DNA from: Acanthaster planci
Lineage: Eukaryota > Echinodermata > Asteroidea > Valvatida > Acanthasteridae
Assembly (NCBI RefSeq): GCF_001949145.1
Contig: NW_019091358.1
Coordinates: forward strand, 616,265 to 626,637
DNA length: 10,373 nt
Direction of reading: 5' to 3'
Translations under genes and position numbers: made by a program
Shown here: piece after piece, positions 1 to 8,635 of the stretch
Layout: every line of letters starts with the position of its first letter
Numbering within the stretch: position 1 is the first letter of the stretch
The notes under the pieces: generated by a model
What the model saw: only the letters and a program-made list of their open reading frames with translations
Told to the model about the DNA's origin: nothing
Database searches by the model: none

Positions 1-441
1 ATGGAGCGGATTTCCAATATATTTGCTCGGCTTCGTCTCCATTTCAGGCTTCTTCACTAAAATTGACCCCGGCCCCATACTTATGCCGACAGTTTTTAAA
101 TTAAATAAAAGTCTTGCAGACATGCAATTAGCTCTGTTGCATGTCGTTCAATGTTCCGGCGGCACCATCTGACTTACTGTTGAGCTAACTTCGAAGTCAG
201 GGAGTCAGAAATTAGGCAAAGCCTGATCGGACAAAAGCACAGCATTGGAAACGCACAAGAGATCTCGTTGAGTGTACATGTATATACCAGGAAAAGATAA
301 CGTGTACACTTCTGTACGTACAAATTAGTTACCTATAGGCCTACGTGTCAACTCTCACGATAACATGGCCCAGCCAAAAACTGAACATCACATGCAATAT
401 GGTGGTCCCCTACTGCGGCAGAAACCTACTGACTGCCTTCT
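1..441. other. Sequence downstream of the transporter stop
   Basis: Probably 3' untranslated region or a final intron of the minus-strand gene. I see no convincing coding exon and no minus-strand poly(A) hexamer. The transcript end, if this is the last exon, should lie left of the window or use a variant signal. Confidence 0.4.
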
Positions 442-736
442 CTATGGCGGCATCCGAATCTGTTGTCTAGAGCTAGGTGTAGGTCTTCGCTCCATAGGAA
501 ATGTGTGGAGACGCGTAGACAATAGATCTAGCCGTAGCTCTGGAAGCCCGTTTTGGACACGGTCTATATGTTCCATAAATAGATATACTTGCCCTTTTCC
601 GCATCGGTATTCCCAGGCACCAAAGAAACACAAAACAAGCCAGACAGCTAGAAAGCCGCATGCAATGATTGTTGTAGCGTATCCAAATCCAAGACAATCC
701 GTCAGCCAACTGGCCAACATCGGGCCGACCATCATT
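442..736 (-). CDS. Transporter terminal exon I (helix 12 plus repeat-derived tail)
   Basis: 295 bp from an acceptor AATTGTCTTGATAG to TAG at 444-442. The first base completes the glycine of SIG, giving GMMVGPMLASWL then helix 12 (GYATTIIACGFLAVWLVLCF...) and EYRCGKG. This matches GPTLGGFLYEKIGFEW... through the end of helix 12 in SLC18B1. From codon 561 the tail (RVQNGLPELRLD... to RQQIRMPP, 39 residues) lies in the interspersed repeat at 450-562 and has no counterpart in the family. A GTATAT at 588-583 could be a donor leading to another terminal exon, so the exact C terminus is uncertain. No AATAAA or ATTAAA appears on this strand between the stop and base 1. Confidence 0.8.
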
Positions 737-3700
737 CTATCAAGACAATTCAAATCAAATCACTTTACTGTTATCACAACACTTCTGTAGTCATTCCTTC
801 CCAATTTATATTTTCCTTGCTCAGCAAAATTCTAAAGCACGTGGGTATTGAAAATGCTTTAGTTTGCCGTCAGGTTGTTTCCGTCATGCTTTCAAAAGCG
901 TGAGATTATAGTGTTACATCCACAATTCAACCACGGTGCCTCTTTAATTTTACAGACACCCCCAAGTCGGCTTTCATGCACTCTTGATTCACATTAAAGT
1001 GAGATTGAGAAGTTTTCCGAAGAAATTCCTCAAAATATTAAGACGTGGTTCGCAACCCCCCTCCCCGAAATTTCAGAAAAGTGATATATCGCTCAGTCAC
1101 CTCTTAAAATAAGTTAACCAACCCATTTCCCACTACCGTTAGACAGCTACAGGCGGTATTGCTGCTAGAACTGCACCGACAGCAAATACACGGGCACTAC
1201 CCTAGTAGTTGCCACGTCGCGTGGCAAGAGTTTAAAAAAATGACTGCCAGCAGTTCCATTTTACCCACAACACTTACCCTATTGACACTGCCATGTTCCA
1301 AAGACCCGAAATAATACCGACGAGTCCCATGTTATAAGGTATTCCATACCATCTGTGCAGTGAGGGGTAAAGTTAAATTTAGCTTTTAAAATATTGGTCT
1401 TAAGTAGTGGTTACGTTTATTTAAAAAGATGGTGATTTTGGTAGATGGATCAATACTTAATCTAGAATTTCTGAGGCCTTTCTGCGTCTAAAGAACCGGA
1501 AACCTAAGAAGTGGCTTGGAGAATTGACTTCAAGGCAGAGATTTCTTAAAGATTTCTTAAAGCAAGCCGAAAACAAAGACCTAACCAACCAAAATATTGT
1601 TTTAAAAAATACTTGATTTGAGACTATAGACCCCCTCGCGCGAAGTTATTCCAGCTGTGGTCACTTGAACCGTAACCCCTTCTCATAGGGTGTATGTAAA
1701 AATCATATTGAAATCGGAGGATTCGGGACTTAAAGTTAAAAGCAAGATAAAAAAGTTGTCATTTCCAAAGAGGCTATTGGCGTTTGCTGCGATCAGTCCA
1801 CTGTACTCGTGTGTCTGCACGGCACGACAATGTGTTCGTTTTCTTCAAGGTTTGAGTTTGTCTGCAAAGTGGTCGTTTATGAACAACGATGGATTGTCGG
1901 ATCGAGAACCTGATATGTCCCCTTTGCAATTTACTTGAAAATTGAGAGCCGTTGGTGTCTATAATTGTATTGCATGATTGTTGTTTGTGCCTTTATTCAA
2001 CCATGCAACGTGAGAAGACCTACTCAGCTGAGATGATCATGTCCAGCATCGGTGGTATGGTCATCATCGCCATCGCGAAAGCCAGAAAGGGTATGACCAA
2101 ACCCACTAAGACCCTGGTGCTGTCGAAATAAACATGCAATTGGACTTATTGAACATCGAGGCTTAGTGCTTAGAAATCAGGCCATTCTTTCGTTTTGACA
2201 CTGTTTGCTAGACCAGCAGGGCTGCCCCGAGAGATCAGTGATGAATGGCTAAAAATGGTAAGGGCACGTGGATCATTAATAGTTTTGACTTGTTTAAAAT
2301 AATAACAAAATTTAGCCTATGATCGTGATGACTATCGCCTAACGTATAGGCTACCTCTTTTTGAGTTATCGAGGAATCGGCGTGTTTTGTTCTCAACTTT
2401 GACTAACAAACTATTATAGTTTATTGCTAGGGATATGTACTTACGGGGTTATGTTGAGGACAGGAGAAGGTCCAAGAAGGAAAAATCCGATGACCGCTCC
2501 AAATGTTCCCAAAGATATTACAGTTCTGGTGCACTTCTGTAAACGAATAGGAAATAGCTATAAGTTAACAAAGACGCACTTATTCTGAAATTTAGTTTCC
2601 TTTAACAATCATATTTAGCTTTACACTAAAAGAACCTCTTGGAAGCAAAAGACCGCTGGAAGTTTAAAAATCTCTCTCTCTCTCTCAATGTAGAACTGCA
2701 GTACAAAGAAACGATCGAGTTTTATAGCTTAGAAAACATTTTAATCATAGCAATTCTGTTTCATAACTCTTTGCTAGATACATTCAAAGTTGGTGTGATG
2801 TTTCCTTACGGATGCCTTGCCATTCAGTATATGATAAGCTTGAGTAGGCTCTATTTAGCTTTCGAATGAGAGAAGGGAAAAACAGGAAAATTTTTTTTAA
2901 TGTACATCACATTAAACTATTGTTGCAACGCAAGAATCTGTGCGACCCCGTTTGACCTATTATGAATGATAATTTCCGGCGTTCTGTTAGGCTTAGTTTA
3001 CTTTGTTGTACGATTACATAGGCTTAATTTGAAGAAGTTTCAAGAAACCTAGAGTAAAGCGATTTCCGAAAAAAACAAACGAGAAGCTATAGGCCTATGA
3101 ACCTCGACTGCAATGAACGTGAGCAGGATTGGTAGCACGGGACTTTGAATTTTGAGGTATACGTCCAGACTTCAGAAACTAATGCAGGTCCCGTGATGGC
3201 GACTCCTTTGTGGATCGATTGAAGAAAGTTCGGCCTAATTGAGGAAGGCTTCAGAGCTCAGTCTTATCCCAGAAGAGACACTTTTCTGAACTGAGTCTAC
3301 AGTTCAATGTTATGGGTTGCCTATTCACTATTATTTACGCGACAGGAGTCAGATTGCGTCCATCGTTGTCTCGTCTGTTTCTGGCTGTTCGTTGGAGATA
3401 TATTCGGCCCGCGTCTCAGCGTATTTGCACCTTCAAAGAACGGTTTGCGTCATCCACGAAGTCGTCCTTTGTTGCAGAGCCTGCCTAAGTCCTCGCCCAA
3501 ACGATTCTATTTATATTGCATAAGATCTTGTGGGCCTACTTAAACACCAGCCTAATCTAATCAATATGCACTGCATAATACTCCATCGACACTCTTGAAG
3601 TGTCTAACATTCCAATAAATCATTGTTTCTTTGTTCTTTATATAACAGTGTGATTTGGTTTGATTGCTTAGTTGCATCTGAGAAAATTCGGGCTTTTTGA

Positions 3701-6700
3701 GTAATTCACAATTACTGATAGTTTGGAGATTTGTCAGATCAAACACCATTCCCTCCTGACCACTGGAAATTCTTAACGCGTAATAAACACTGACATTGAA
3801 GGCAAGCCCTGGGAAGCGTCGACTGTTCTTACAGGGACGGAGTTTTATACCTTTTTGTCCACAACGTATCCCCAAACGACTGTACCCACAGCGTACGAAA
3901 CGCCTAAACAGCAGAAAAGCAAACTTCTTCCGAGAACCGAGAAATCAAGCTGTCGAGAAAGAGGTAAAATGAAGGCAAAATTATTAACCAAAACACTTCT
4001 CCTTTTCAGCACAGGTAAAACACGCATGGTAAAATCAATTGTATGTTTTGCAAGTGACCATAGCTATGGACGTATTCCCTCTGACCAGAAAGAAGCAACT
4101 TCTGACTGCAAAGAAAAATGTGGGAACAAAACCAACTTGTCGTATGGACCACACGAAAAGACAGCAAGAAAAGTACAAAGCGCCCCTTCGTGCAATGTGC
4201 GCATTTCATTTCGTTTATTTCCCGGTATTTGTGCATTTTAATATTTTTGAAATAGGCCGTTCTCGTATTTAAAGGGCAGCTGCAATCAATTTGTTTTAAT
4301 ACAGATCTTCAAATTGCACTTTTTTTGTCTTTTCTGTCTCAGGTAAACCCGCTGTTCAATATTTCAATGGGTAGTTTACTGCCTTTTTGGTTGTTACGTA
4401 ATGGGCATAATTATTTCCATAACCATGAGCAAACCAGTGATGTCATTCTAGGAAGAAATGTTGAAATGCTACGTTGGTTTATTGGTTCGTACACAAAAAA
4501 GTCCGACATTTTTGTAGGTTTGCTGGACTAGTTGTTTTTTCTATGCTGATTCATCGTTTTTTATGTGCATAAGTAAGCATCAATCCCTCAGAAATGTTTT
4601 CATTAAAAATATCTGGATTTACAATCTGAACAGAAAAATCTTTGCACTGAACTATTTCTTCCCTGGATCACATCACAACAACAGCGCTCTCGCATCTCCA
4701 GGGAAGCGTGAACAATTTTATACAGAAGTGCAGTTTTCAAAGCACTAAAATTGTGTCCAAGAAAAAATTCATGGCAGCTAACGCTGAAACATAACATAGG
4801 TATGGGGTACTCCAACTCCCCCCAGCAAACAGGCCTTATCAAGCGAGAACAAACAAAACAGTGTAGGTGAAGTCCAGGTTTCGTGCGACACTTGCATTTT
4901 TCGTTACCATGGCAACATACCGTCTCGAGATGAACTGACAGTATCGGATGTAATGCCGTGAAACCGATGAAATTGGCACAGATCGCCAACATGCACACCC
5001 AGACAGCCGGTATTTTCAAGACTTGGACAATGGGCCCGGATTGTTTCTCCTCGCTCCCTGTTTTCAACAAAACCACAATATACAAATGTTTGATTTCTTT
5101 CTGACGAGTTCACCAGCCGGTGAAAGGCAGGCCAAGCAGTCGACTCCTACAAGGTATCCGCAGAATCAATTGTAGGGCCCTTGTTGAACCGTACACAGTC
5201 TCACTTTTGATAAGAAAATTAATACACACACACATATATATATATATATATAATAGTAGAGAAAAACATCATTGCAAACGATATCTTACCATGATCGGGC
5301 ATGAAGAAACAGCTCGCACCGACCGTGGCCAAAACTGCTCCTCCCAGAACAAAGAATGGAACCCTGAATCCACCTGCCTATTAAGAAGCAAGCAGGGTCC
5401 AGTGGATGAAGATATGTAGTGGACAACTGATGTGCATTTAACTTGGGAATGCGTTTTGTGCAACTTTTACTCCAGAATGCAAGAAACCTTACGTCTGTTT
5501 GGGTTTACCTAAATAAGAAGTGCACCCTTAGACATTTTATAATTTCTCATGCTTTTTTATGATGAATGGGGGCGCTGTTGCTGTGATGTCATGACAAGAA
5601 CAAACAGTTTTCCTGTTGAAGACTTTCTTCACTTATTTTGGACCATTTGGGGAAAACTCTGCTTGCTAGCCTACTCTCACGAACCAAAACTTAAAAAAGA
5701 GAAACTAATGAAGCAATAAAGCAAAATTTGCAACAGCCTTACATCCAAAAGTCTGATGGTGCAGAACTAGCTGTATCCCTGATGTTTGTGCCTTTGACTT
5801 TATCACACTTTTGATCATGAACATGGTAATCGCATTAGCATTAAAACAAAAAGGCCCTAAAATAAAAATTGGAAAGCTACGACGGGACACAAAGGAGAAT
5901 TAATATGATGTGCGAAAAATGTAACTCAACAGGTTTTGTCCAGTTTTGTACACGATTGTAAGACAAGAGCAGGCTGTGTCTACGACGGCACAGGATAGAA
6001 CATGTACTTTATTGGTACAAGGGCGGATCCAGACCCAGATGGGTTTGGGGGGCAGAGGAATAACGAAAGGCCTTAGTAAAAATTAAAGGACAAGGCAAAG
6101 GGTTATTATTTCGCCCAGAAATAATTTCCTGAACAAAATGGCTCTGTCCGTACAAAACAACATCCACTCAATATCTTCACTCTGATTAATAAAGAAATCC
6201 TCATCATTTTGGGGGGGGGGTGGCCCCTGGTTGCCCCCCCCCCCGCATTGAATTGGTAGGAAAAGTGGGTCAATGTCATATGCAGTCTGACCCCACTGAC
6301 AGCGCTGTTGAGAAATTGTGGACTGTTAAAGAGGTTATATGAAGCTTAGGCATGCAAACTGTCTTGCAGCATATTTTACTTACTTCAAAGAGCAAACCAC
6401 CAGCGGCTGGTCCGACTGCAAACGCTACGCCAGCACAGGTTTCAAACAAACTCTACAGGTGAGATGTAAAATGCAGATTTCAGGGAGAATAAAAAATTCG
6501 TCCTTAACCATAACAACTTCATAGTGTTGAACAACAAATTCGAGACGTAAGTATTTCCAATATGTGAATAGGTAGCTACATGAGCAGATCAAAGCCCTTT
6601 GAAATGTTATTTAGGTTTGTCAGTTTGCGAACAGAAGGTACGGGGCAGAAAAACCAACAAATCGTGTTCTTCAACCCTTTGCTTAAGAATGTCGCAACCG

Positions 6701-6976
6701 GTACACCCCTTGGTCGGTTGGATACAAGGTTGAAAGTTGCCGACCGGAAGTAGTGGACCGGAAGTCCCCTTTTCAGAGCAAAGTCTATCGACTTTGCCTT
6801 TTTATGCTACAATAAACCCTGTTCTCACCATTGACATGCCGACATTTTCCGGAAAGGTGTAAGCAAGAATGGCAGCCGTGGAAGTCGCACAAGCCGAGGA
6901 ACCAAGGCCCTCCAGTAATCGTATAGCGAAACTGAATGCAGTGAATGTTGCGTCGGTAGGCATGTCGATTATGAAA
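442..6976 (-). CDS. SLC18B1-like MFS transporter, 5'-partial, nine exons
   Basis: Exons, in transcript order: 6829-6976, 6384-6452, 5290-5377, 4921-5057, 3851-3949, 2445-2536, 2024-2119, 1278-1352, 442-736. Joined, they give one open frame of 365 residues plus TAG, with consistent phases at all eight junctions. The order and length of segments follow vertebrate SLC18B1 from the end of helix 3 to helix 12. Visible landmarks are an antiporter motif C (GVAFAVGPAAGG) in helix 5, a GYVVDKK loop motif after helix 8, LLGPSPVL before helix 10, and MGLVGIISGLWN before helix 11. The mammalian family member is a proton-coupled vesicular polyamine transporter; the substrate here is inferred only from that resemblance. 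The start codon and helices 1-3 are absent from the window. The last 39 residues are unlike the family because they come from a repeat. MFS membership is near certain; the subfamily is probable, since invertebrates carry several related paralogues. Confidence 0.85.
450..562 (-). repeat. Interspersed repeat copy 1, inside the last exon
   Basis: On the minus strand this 113-bp stretch matches 9531-9643 on the plus strand, ungapped, at 107 of 113 bases. It starts CCGTGTCC and ends CGGATGC. It covers 37 sense codons of the transporter tail. The unit is itself partly palindromic (see the second copy), as expected of a small non-autonomous DNA element. The family is not one I can name. Confidence 0.9.
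737..1277 (-). other. Intron H-I (541 bp)
   Basis: GTAAGT donor at the right end, TAG acceptor at the left end. No repeat or coding segment recognised inside. Confidence 0.8.
1278..1352 (-). CDS. Transporter exon H (helix 11 start)
   Basis: 75 bp. The acceptor is CCCCTCACTGCACAG and the donor is ATAGG|GTAAGT. The first base completes the glutamate codon split from exon G. It encodes EWYGIPYNMGLVGIISGL then WNMAVSIG. This corresponds to LSTLGLVSGLFSAMWSIG in SLC18B1. It is too short for an ordinary ORF call and was found from the conserved GLVxxxSGL pattern on the minus strand. Confidence 0.86.
1353..2023 (-). other. Intron G-H (671 bp)
   Basis: GTAGGT donor, CAG acceptor. It contains a two-copy 11-bp tandem duplication (GATTTCTTAAA, 1540-1561). 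The 82-codon plus-strand open frame at 1690-1938 resembles nothing I know and is treated as chance. Confidence 0.8.
2024..2119 (-). CDS. Transporter exon G (helix 10)
   Basis: 96 bp. The acceptor is TTATTTCGACAG and the donor is GCTGA|GTAGGT. It is entered with one base completing a proline codon and left two bases into a codon. It encodes TRVLVGLVIPFLAFAMAM then MTIPPMLDMIISA. It aligns with helix 10 of SLC18B1 and the IIPTFPEIL segment after it. Without splicing, the frame hits TAG immediately, so the GTAGGT donor is needed. Confidence 0.84.
   Translation of the reverse strand, partial: HQGLSGFGHTLSGFRDGDDDHTTDAGHDHLS
2120..2444 (-). other. Intron F-G (325 bp)
   Basis: GTAAGT donor, CAG acceptor; AT-rich, nothing else recognised. 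Confidence 0.8.
2445..2536 (-). CDS. Transporter exon F (helix 9)
   Basis: 92 bp, entering in phase 0 and leaving two bases into a codon. The acceptor is ATTCGTTTACAG and the donor is CCCC|GTAAGT. It encodes KCTRTVISLGTFGAVIG then FFLLGPSPVLNIT. The LLGPSPVLNI block is a close match to LLGPVPILHI of SLC18B1, a distinctive family signature. Confidence 0.88.
2537..3850 (-). other. Intron E-F (1314 bp)
   Basis: The longest intron fully inside the window. GTATAA donor, ACAG acceptor. It contains a (TC)8 microsatellite at 2671-2686 and a short T run near 2892. Open frames at 3307-3543 and 3561-3875 have no recognisable protein character. Confidence 0.75.
2671..2686. repeat. (TC)8 microsatellite
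   Basis: Sixteen bases of perfect TC dinucleotide repeat within intron E-F. Confidence 0.95.
3851..3949 (-). CDS. Transporter exon E (helix 8)
   Basis: 99 bp, phase 0 on both sides, 33 residues. The acceptor is TTTCTCGACAG and the donor is AAAAAG|GTATAA, a weaker donor than the others. It encodes LDFSVLGRSLLFCCLGVSYA then VGTVVWGYVVDKK. The GYVVDKK ending is the second-half counterpart of MFS motif A (G-x3-D-[RK]), at the same place as GLLSDKR in SLC18B1. Spacing from exon D matches the vertebrate protein residue for residue. Confidence 0.88.
3950..4920 (-). other. Intron D-E (971 bp)
   Basis: GTATGT donor, CAG acceptor. The protein alignment is continuous across it, so no exon is missing. 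Open frames inside (for example 4325-4531 plus) look like chance. Confidence 0.78.
4921..5057 (-). CDS. Transporter exon D (helix 7)
   Basis: 137 bp. The acceptor is GTTGAAAACAG and the donor is ACG|GTATGT. It begins with two bases that complete the glycine split from exon C and ends in phase 0. It encodes a polar central loop (GSEEKQSGPIVQVLKIP) and then helix 7 (WVCMLAICANFIGF...) ending HPILSVHLET. It matches the loop between the two six-helix halves of the transporter and the start of the second half. Confidence 0.88.
5058..5289 (-). other. Intron C-D (232 bp) with microsatellite
   Basis: The shortest intron of the gene. GTAAGA donor, ACAG acceptor. It includes the AC/AT microsatellite at 5224-5252, about 36 bases inside the donor. 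Confidence 0.8.
5224..5252. repeat. Compound (AC)n(AT)n microsatellite
   Basis: Five AC units run directly into about nine AT units. Likely length-polymorphic. Confidence 0.95.
5290..5377 (-). CDS. Transporter exon C (helix 6)
   Basis: 88 bp, entering in phase 0 and leaving one base into a codon. The acceptor is TTCTTAATAG and the donor is CATG|GTAAGA. It encodes AGGFRVPFFVLGG then AVLATVGASCFFMPDH, aligning with helix 6 of SLC18B1 (YEVPFIVLG...). A second AG four bases inside the exon (GCAG|GTGG) would break the frame, so the TAG acceptor was chosen. Confidence 0.86.
6012..6250. repeat. Possible degraded interspersed element with GGCGGATCC start
   Basis: It begins AAGGGCGGATCCAGACCCAG and reaches a G-run/C-run segment at 6211-6244. 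Elements with a GGGGCGGATCCAG edge and internal G-rich tracts are common in invertebrate genomes. No second copy is present in this window, so borders and identity are guesses. Confidence 0.3.
6211..6244. repeat. G10 / C11 homopolymer hairpin
   Basis: Ten G residues (6211-6220), a 13-base spacer containing TGGCCCCTGGTTG, then eleven C residues (6234-6244). The two runs are fully complementary, so either strand can fold into a hairpin of about 10 bp. Such runs are prone to slippage and sequencing error. Confidence 0.85.
6384..6452 (-). CDS. Transporter exon B (helix 5, motif C)
   Basis: 69 bp, phase 0 at both ends, 23 residues. The acceptor is CACCTGTAG and the donor is GAA|GTAAGT, a near-perfect consensus. 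The peptide is SLFETCAGVAFAVGPAAG followed by GLLFE. The G-x5-GP-x2-GG pattern is motif C, which in the major facilitator superfamily marks drug/proton and related antiporters. The exon is too short for ordinary ORF listing; it was found by following the frame from exon A. Confidence 0.88.
6453..6828 (-). other. Intron A-B (376 bp)
   Basis: GTGAGA donor, TAG acceptor. It contains two ETS-type motifs (separate entry) and no coding sequence. Confidence 0.8.
6743..6765 (+). promoter_or_regulatory. Paired ETS-family binding motifs
   Basis: ACCGGAAGT occurs at 6743-6751 and again at 6757-6765, same strand, 14 bp apart. CCGGAAGT is the consensus core of ETS transcription factors. The pair lies in an intron 86 bp before exon A on the + coordinate. 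Motif presence is observed; function is not shown. Confidence 0.25.
6829..6976 (-). CDS. Transporter exon A (helix 4)
   Basis: 148 bp. The acceptor is TTGCTTGCAG ending at 6977 and the donor is ATG|GTGAGA. It enters with one base completing a split codon and leaves in phase 0. It encodes FIIDMPTDATF..., then a helix with AIRLLEGLGSSACATS, ending FPENVGMSM. This aligns with the SLC18B1 stretch that begins right after helix 3 (FGVLDRVPDG) and runs through helix 4 to FPNNV. It is the first exon of this gene that I can recognise; the preceding exon should end in two bases of a glycine codon (GG, completed by T). Confidence 0.88.
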
Positions 6977-7760
6977 CTGCAAGCAAACTTGTAGACTTGT
7001 AAACAAGTAAACTTGTGTTCAAAGTCGCAGATAACCATTAGGCGTTACAGTCAGAACATAAAATTTTACTCAGATGACTTTTTTAAGTGTTCCAGAGGGG
7101 ATTGTGTCTAAATCAGGAAGCAAGCCATATGGACCGCCGTTTATTTTCTGGTACGTTTCGGCCATCTCAAGGCAAAACAATGGAACTTGATTTTTTTTTC
7201 ATTGAACGCGGTAAGCATTTCAGAGTTGGCAGCTTTAATCTCCAGCAAACCTTGTGATTATCCTATGCAGAACTATGTTTCTCGAGTAAAACACACTGCG
7301 GTAACGTTGATTTTCAGACAGAACCCTCTATCTACACGATGCTCGGGTTATGCATGCAACGATGACCCCCAAAGATGCCCTTCATATTTGAAAGAAAAGC
7401 TCATCTGTAACTAGAGATAATTTTGACCATTATGAAACTTTTTCCTAACAGATCAGTGCAAATGGCTGTGTTTCTTCTTTGCTGGAGGATAACAATTTTG
7501 ACAGTGGGCGGTAAGCAAGTGACAAGGAGACTGTAGGAAGGCTACTGTACACTGTACATGGGGCAAGTTGTTAAGTGCTCTTGCACTACTTGCAACGGAA
7601 GTCTTACACGTACCGAAACAAACGTCATGTGGTAACGAAACCCAAGAACTCAATAGGGCAAATCCTGGGCTCAACATCTTGCACTGATATTTCACGAAGG
7701 TCCACTTCGTTAACCACTGGTGCCCGATACGATGTCGCATTTAATTAATGCAGGAGGGGT
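6977..7760. other. Upstream intron sequence, no gene seen
   Basis: Start of the long intron upstream of exon A. The minus-strand open frame at 7453-7740 and the plus-strand one at 7187-7414 lack any family resemblance, membrane pattern or matching splice signals. No preceding transporter exon was found here. Confidence 0.5.
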
Positions 7761-7779
7761 TACCAGTCAAATGTTCACG

Positions 7780-7960
7780 TGCATGTTGCACAAATATTTG
7801 GTCTTGGGCGAATATTTTGGTCTCGGGTGAAAATTTTGGTTGCACCAAAAAAAAAAAAATGATCTTGCGTGTGAAAACTTTTATCTTGCACAAAAATTTT
7901 AGTCTTATTCAAAACAATTTGGTCTTGCATGAAATTTTAGTCTTGCATGATGTGATGTAG
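7780..7960 (+). repeat. Degenerate ~19-20 bp tandem array, block 1
   Basis: Variants of GGTCTTGCATGAAAATTTT repeat head to tail. The TCTT core falls at 7863, 7884, 7903, 7923 and 7941, a spacing of 18 to 21 bp, with looser copies before. An A13 run at 7847-7859 interrupts it. The same unit resumes in block 2. Confidence 0.8.
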
Positions 7961-8324
7961 TTTCATCTTCTTTACGACGAAACAGTTGTATTTCTGACAA
8001 ACTCGCACGATCACGCTTCTCTGCTATTCTACATGTATCCTTATTCATTTCTACAGTAGTGCTAGCAGATGTGATACATAGCAAATCAAAATCTGGAAGA
8101 CACTCTTCCCCTCTCTCTCCTCTTATTCCCATCTAATTTCTAAGAAAATATCTGTGCACTTCCAGAAGGTCAGTGTGGTCAGTCCAGGATATAGTGTGGT
8201 CAGCCCCGACCACTTCCAGTCCCTTAGATTTCATTTTTATGACCTCATGAGCCCAGTTTCCTCCTTAATTGACCACGACCTTCCCCTACATACTTGTGAT
8301 TCCTTACTCAGAATATCTTCATGA
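7961..8324. other. Non-repetitive segment between array blocks
   Basis: About 360 bp without the 19-bp unit. It includes three GTGTGGTCAG/GGTCAGTG-like words and one GACCACTTCCAG around 8168-8220, but no gene or clear insertion boundary. Confidence 0.5.
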
Positions 8325-8635
8325 CACATGAAATTTTGGTTTTGCATGAAATTTTGTTCTTGCACAAAAATGTTGGTCTTTTACACAAAATTTGGTCTTG
8401 CGTGAAATTTAGGCCTTGCATGAAAACTCTGGTCTTACATGAAAATTTGGATCTTGCAGGCAAATTTTATTTTTGCTTAAAATGTTTTCTTACATGAAAA
8501 TTTCGATCTTGCGTGAAATTAAATCTCGCTTGATTTTTTTCGTGACCGAATATTTTCTGTTTTGCATAAAATTCTTTGTGTCCTGCAGTACAATAAATTA
8601 GTCTTGGATGATTTTGTTTTTTCTTGGTCTTCAAT
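8325..8635 (+). repeat. Degenerate 19 bp tandem array, block 2
   Basis: Same consensus as block 1. The TCTT-like core falls at 8358, 8377, 8396, 8414, 8433, 8452, about 8470, 8488, 8507 and 8524, a regular spacing of 17 to 19 bp. Copies decay after about 8545. The period is not a multiple of three and copies contain stops, so it is not coding. Confidence 0.85.

Larger units (their letters stand above)
5378..6383 (-). other. Intron B-C (1006 bp)
   Basis: GTAAGT donor, TAG acceptor. The right part carries a probable old repeat and a G10/C11 homopolymer pair (separate entries). The remainder shows nothing recognisable. Confidence 0.78.

Noticed and set aside
365-790. Plus-strand 141-codon frame
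   Set aside because: It is antisense to the well-supported terminal exon of the transporter.
3255-3305. Hairpin around CTTCAGAGCTCAGTC...CTGAACTGAGTC as a microRNA-like precursor
   Set aside because: Pairing is short and interrupted; no second copy or conserved arm is visible.
3855-4241. Plus-strand 128-codon frame
   Set aside because: It is antisense to exon E and continues into intron D-E; composition is low-complexity lysine/threonine without a recognisable domain.
7780-8635. CRISPR-like array
   Set aside because: Units are contiguous and degenerate, with no distinct spacers, in a eukaryotic intron context.
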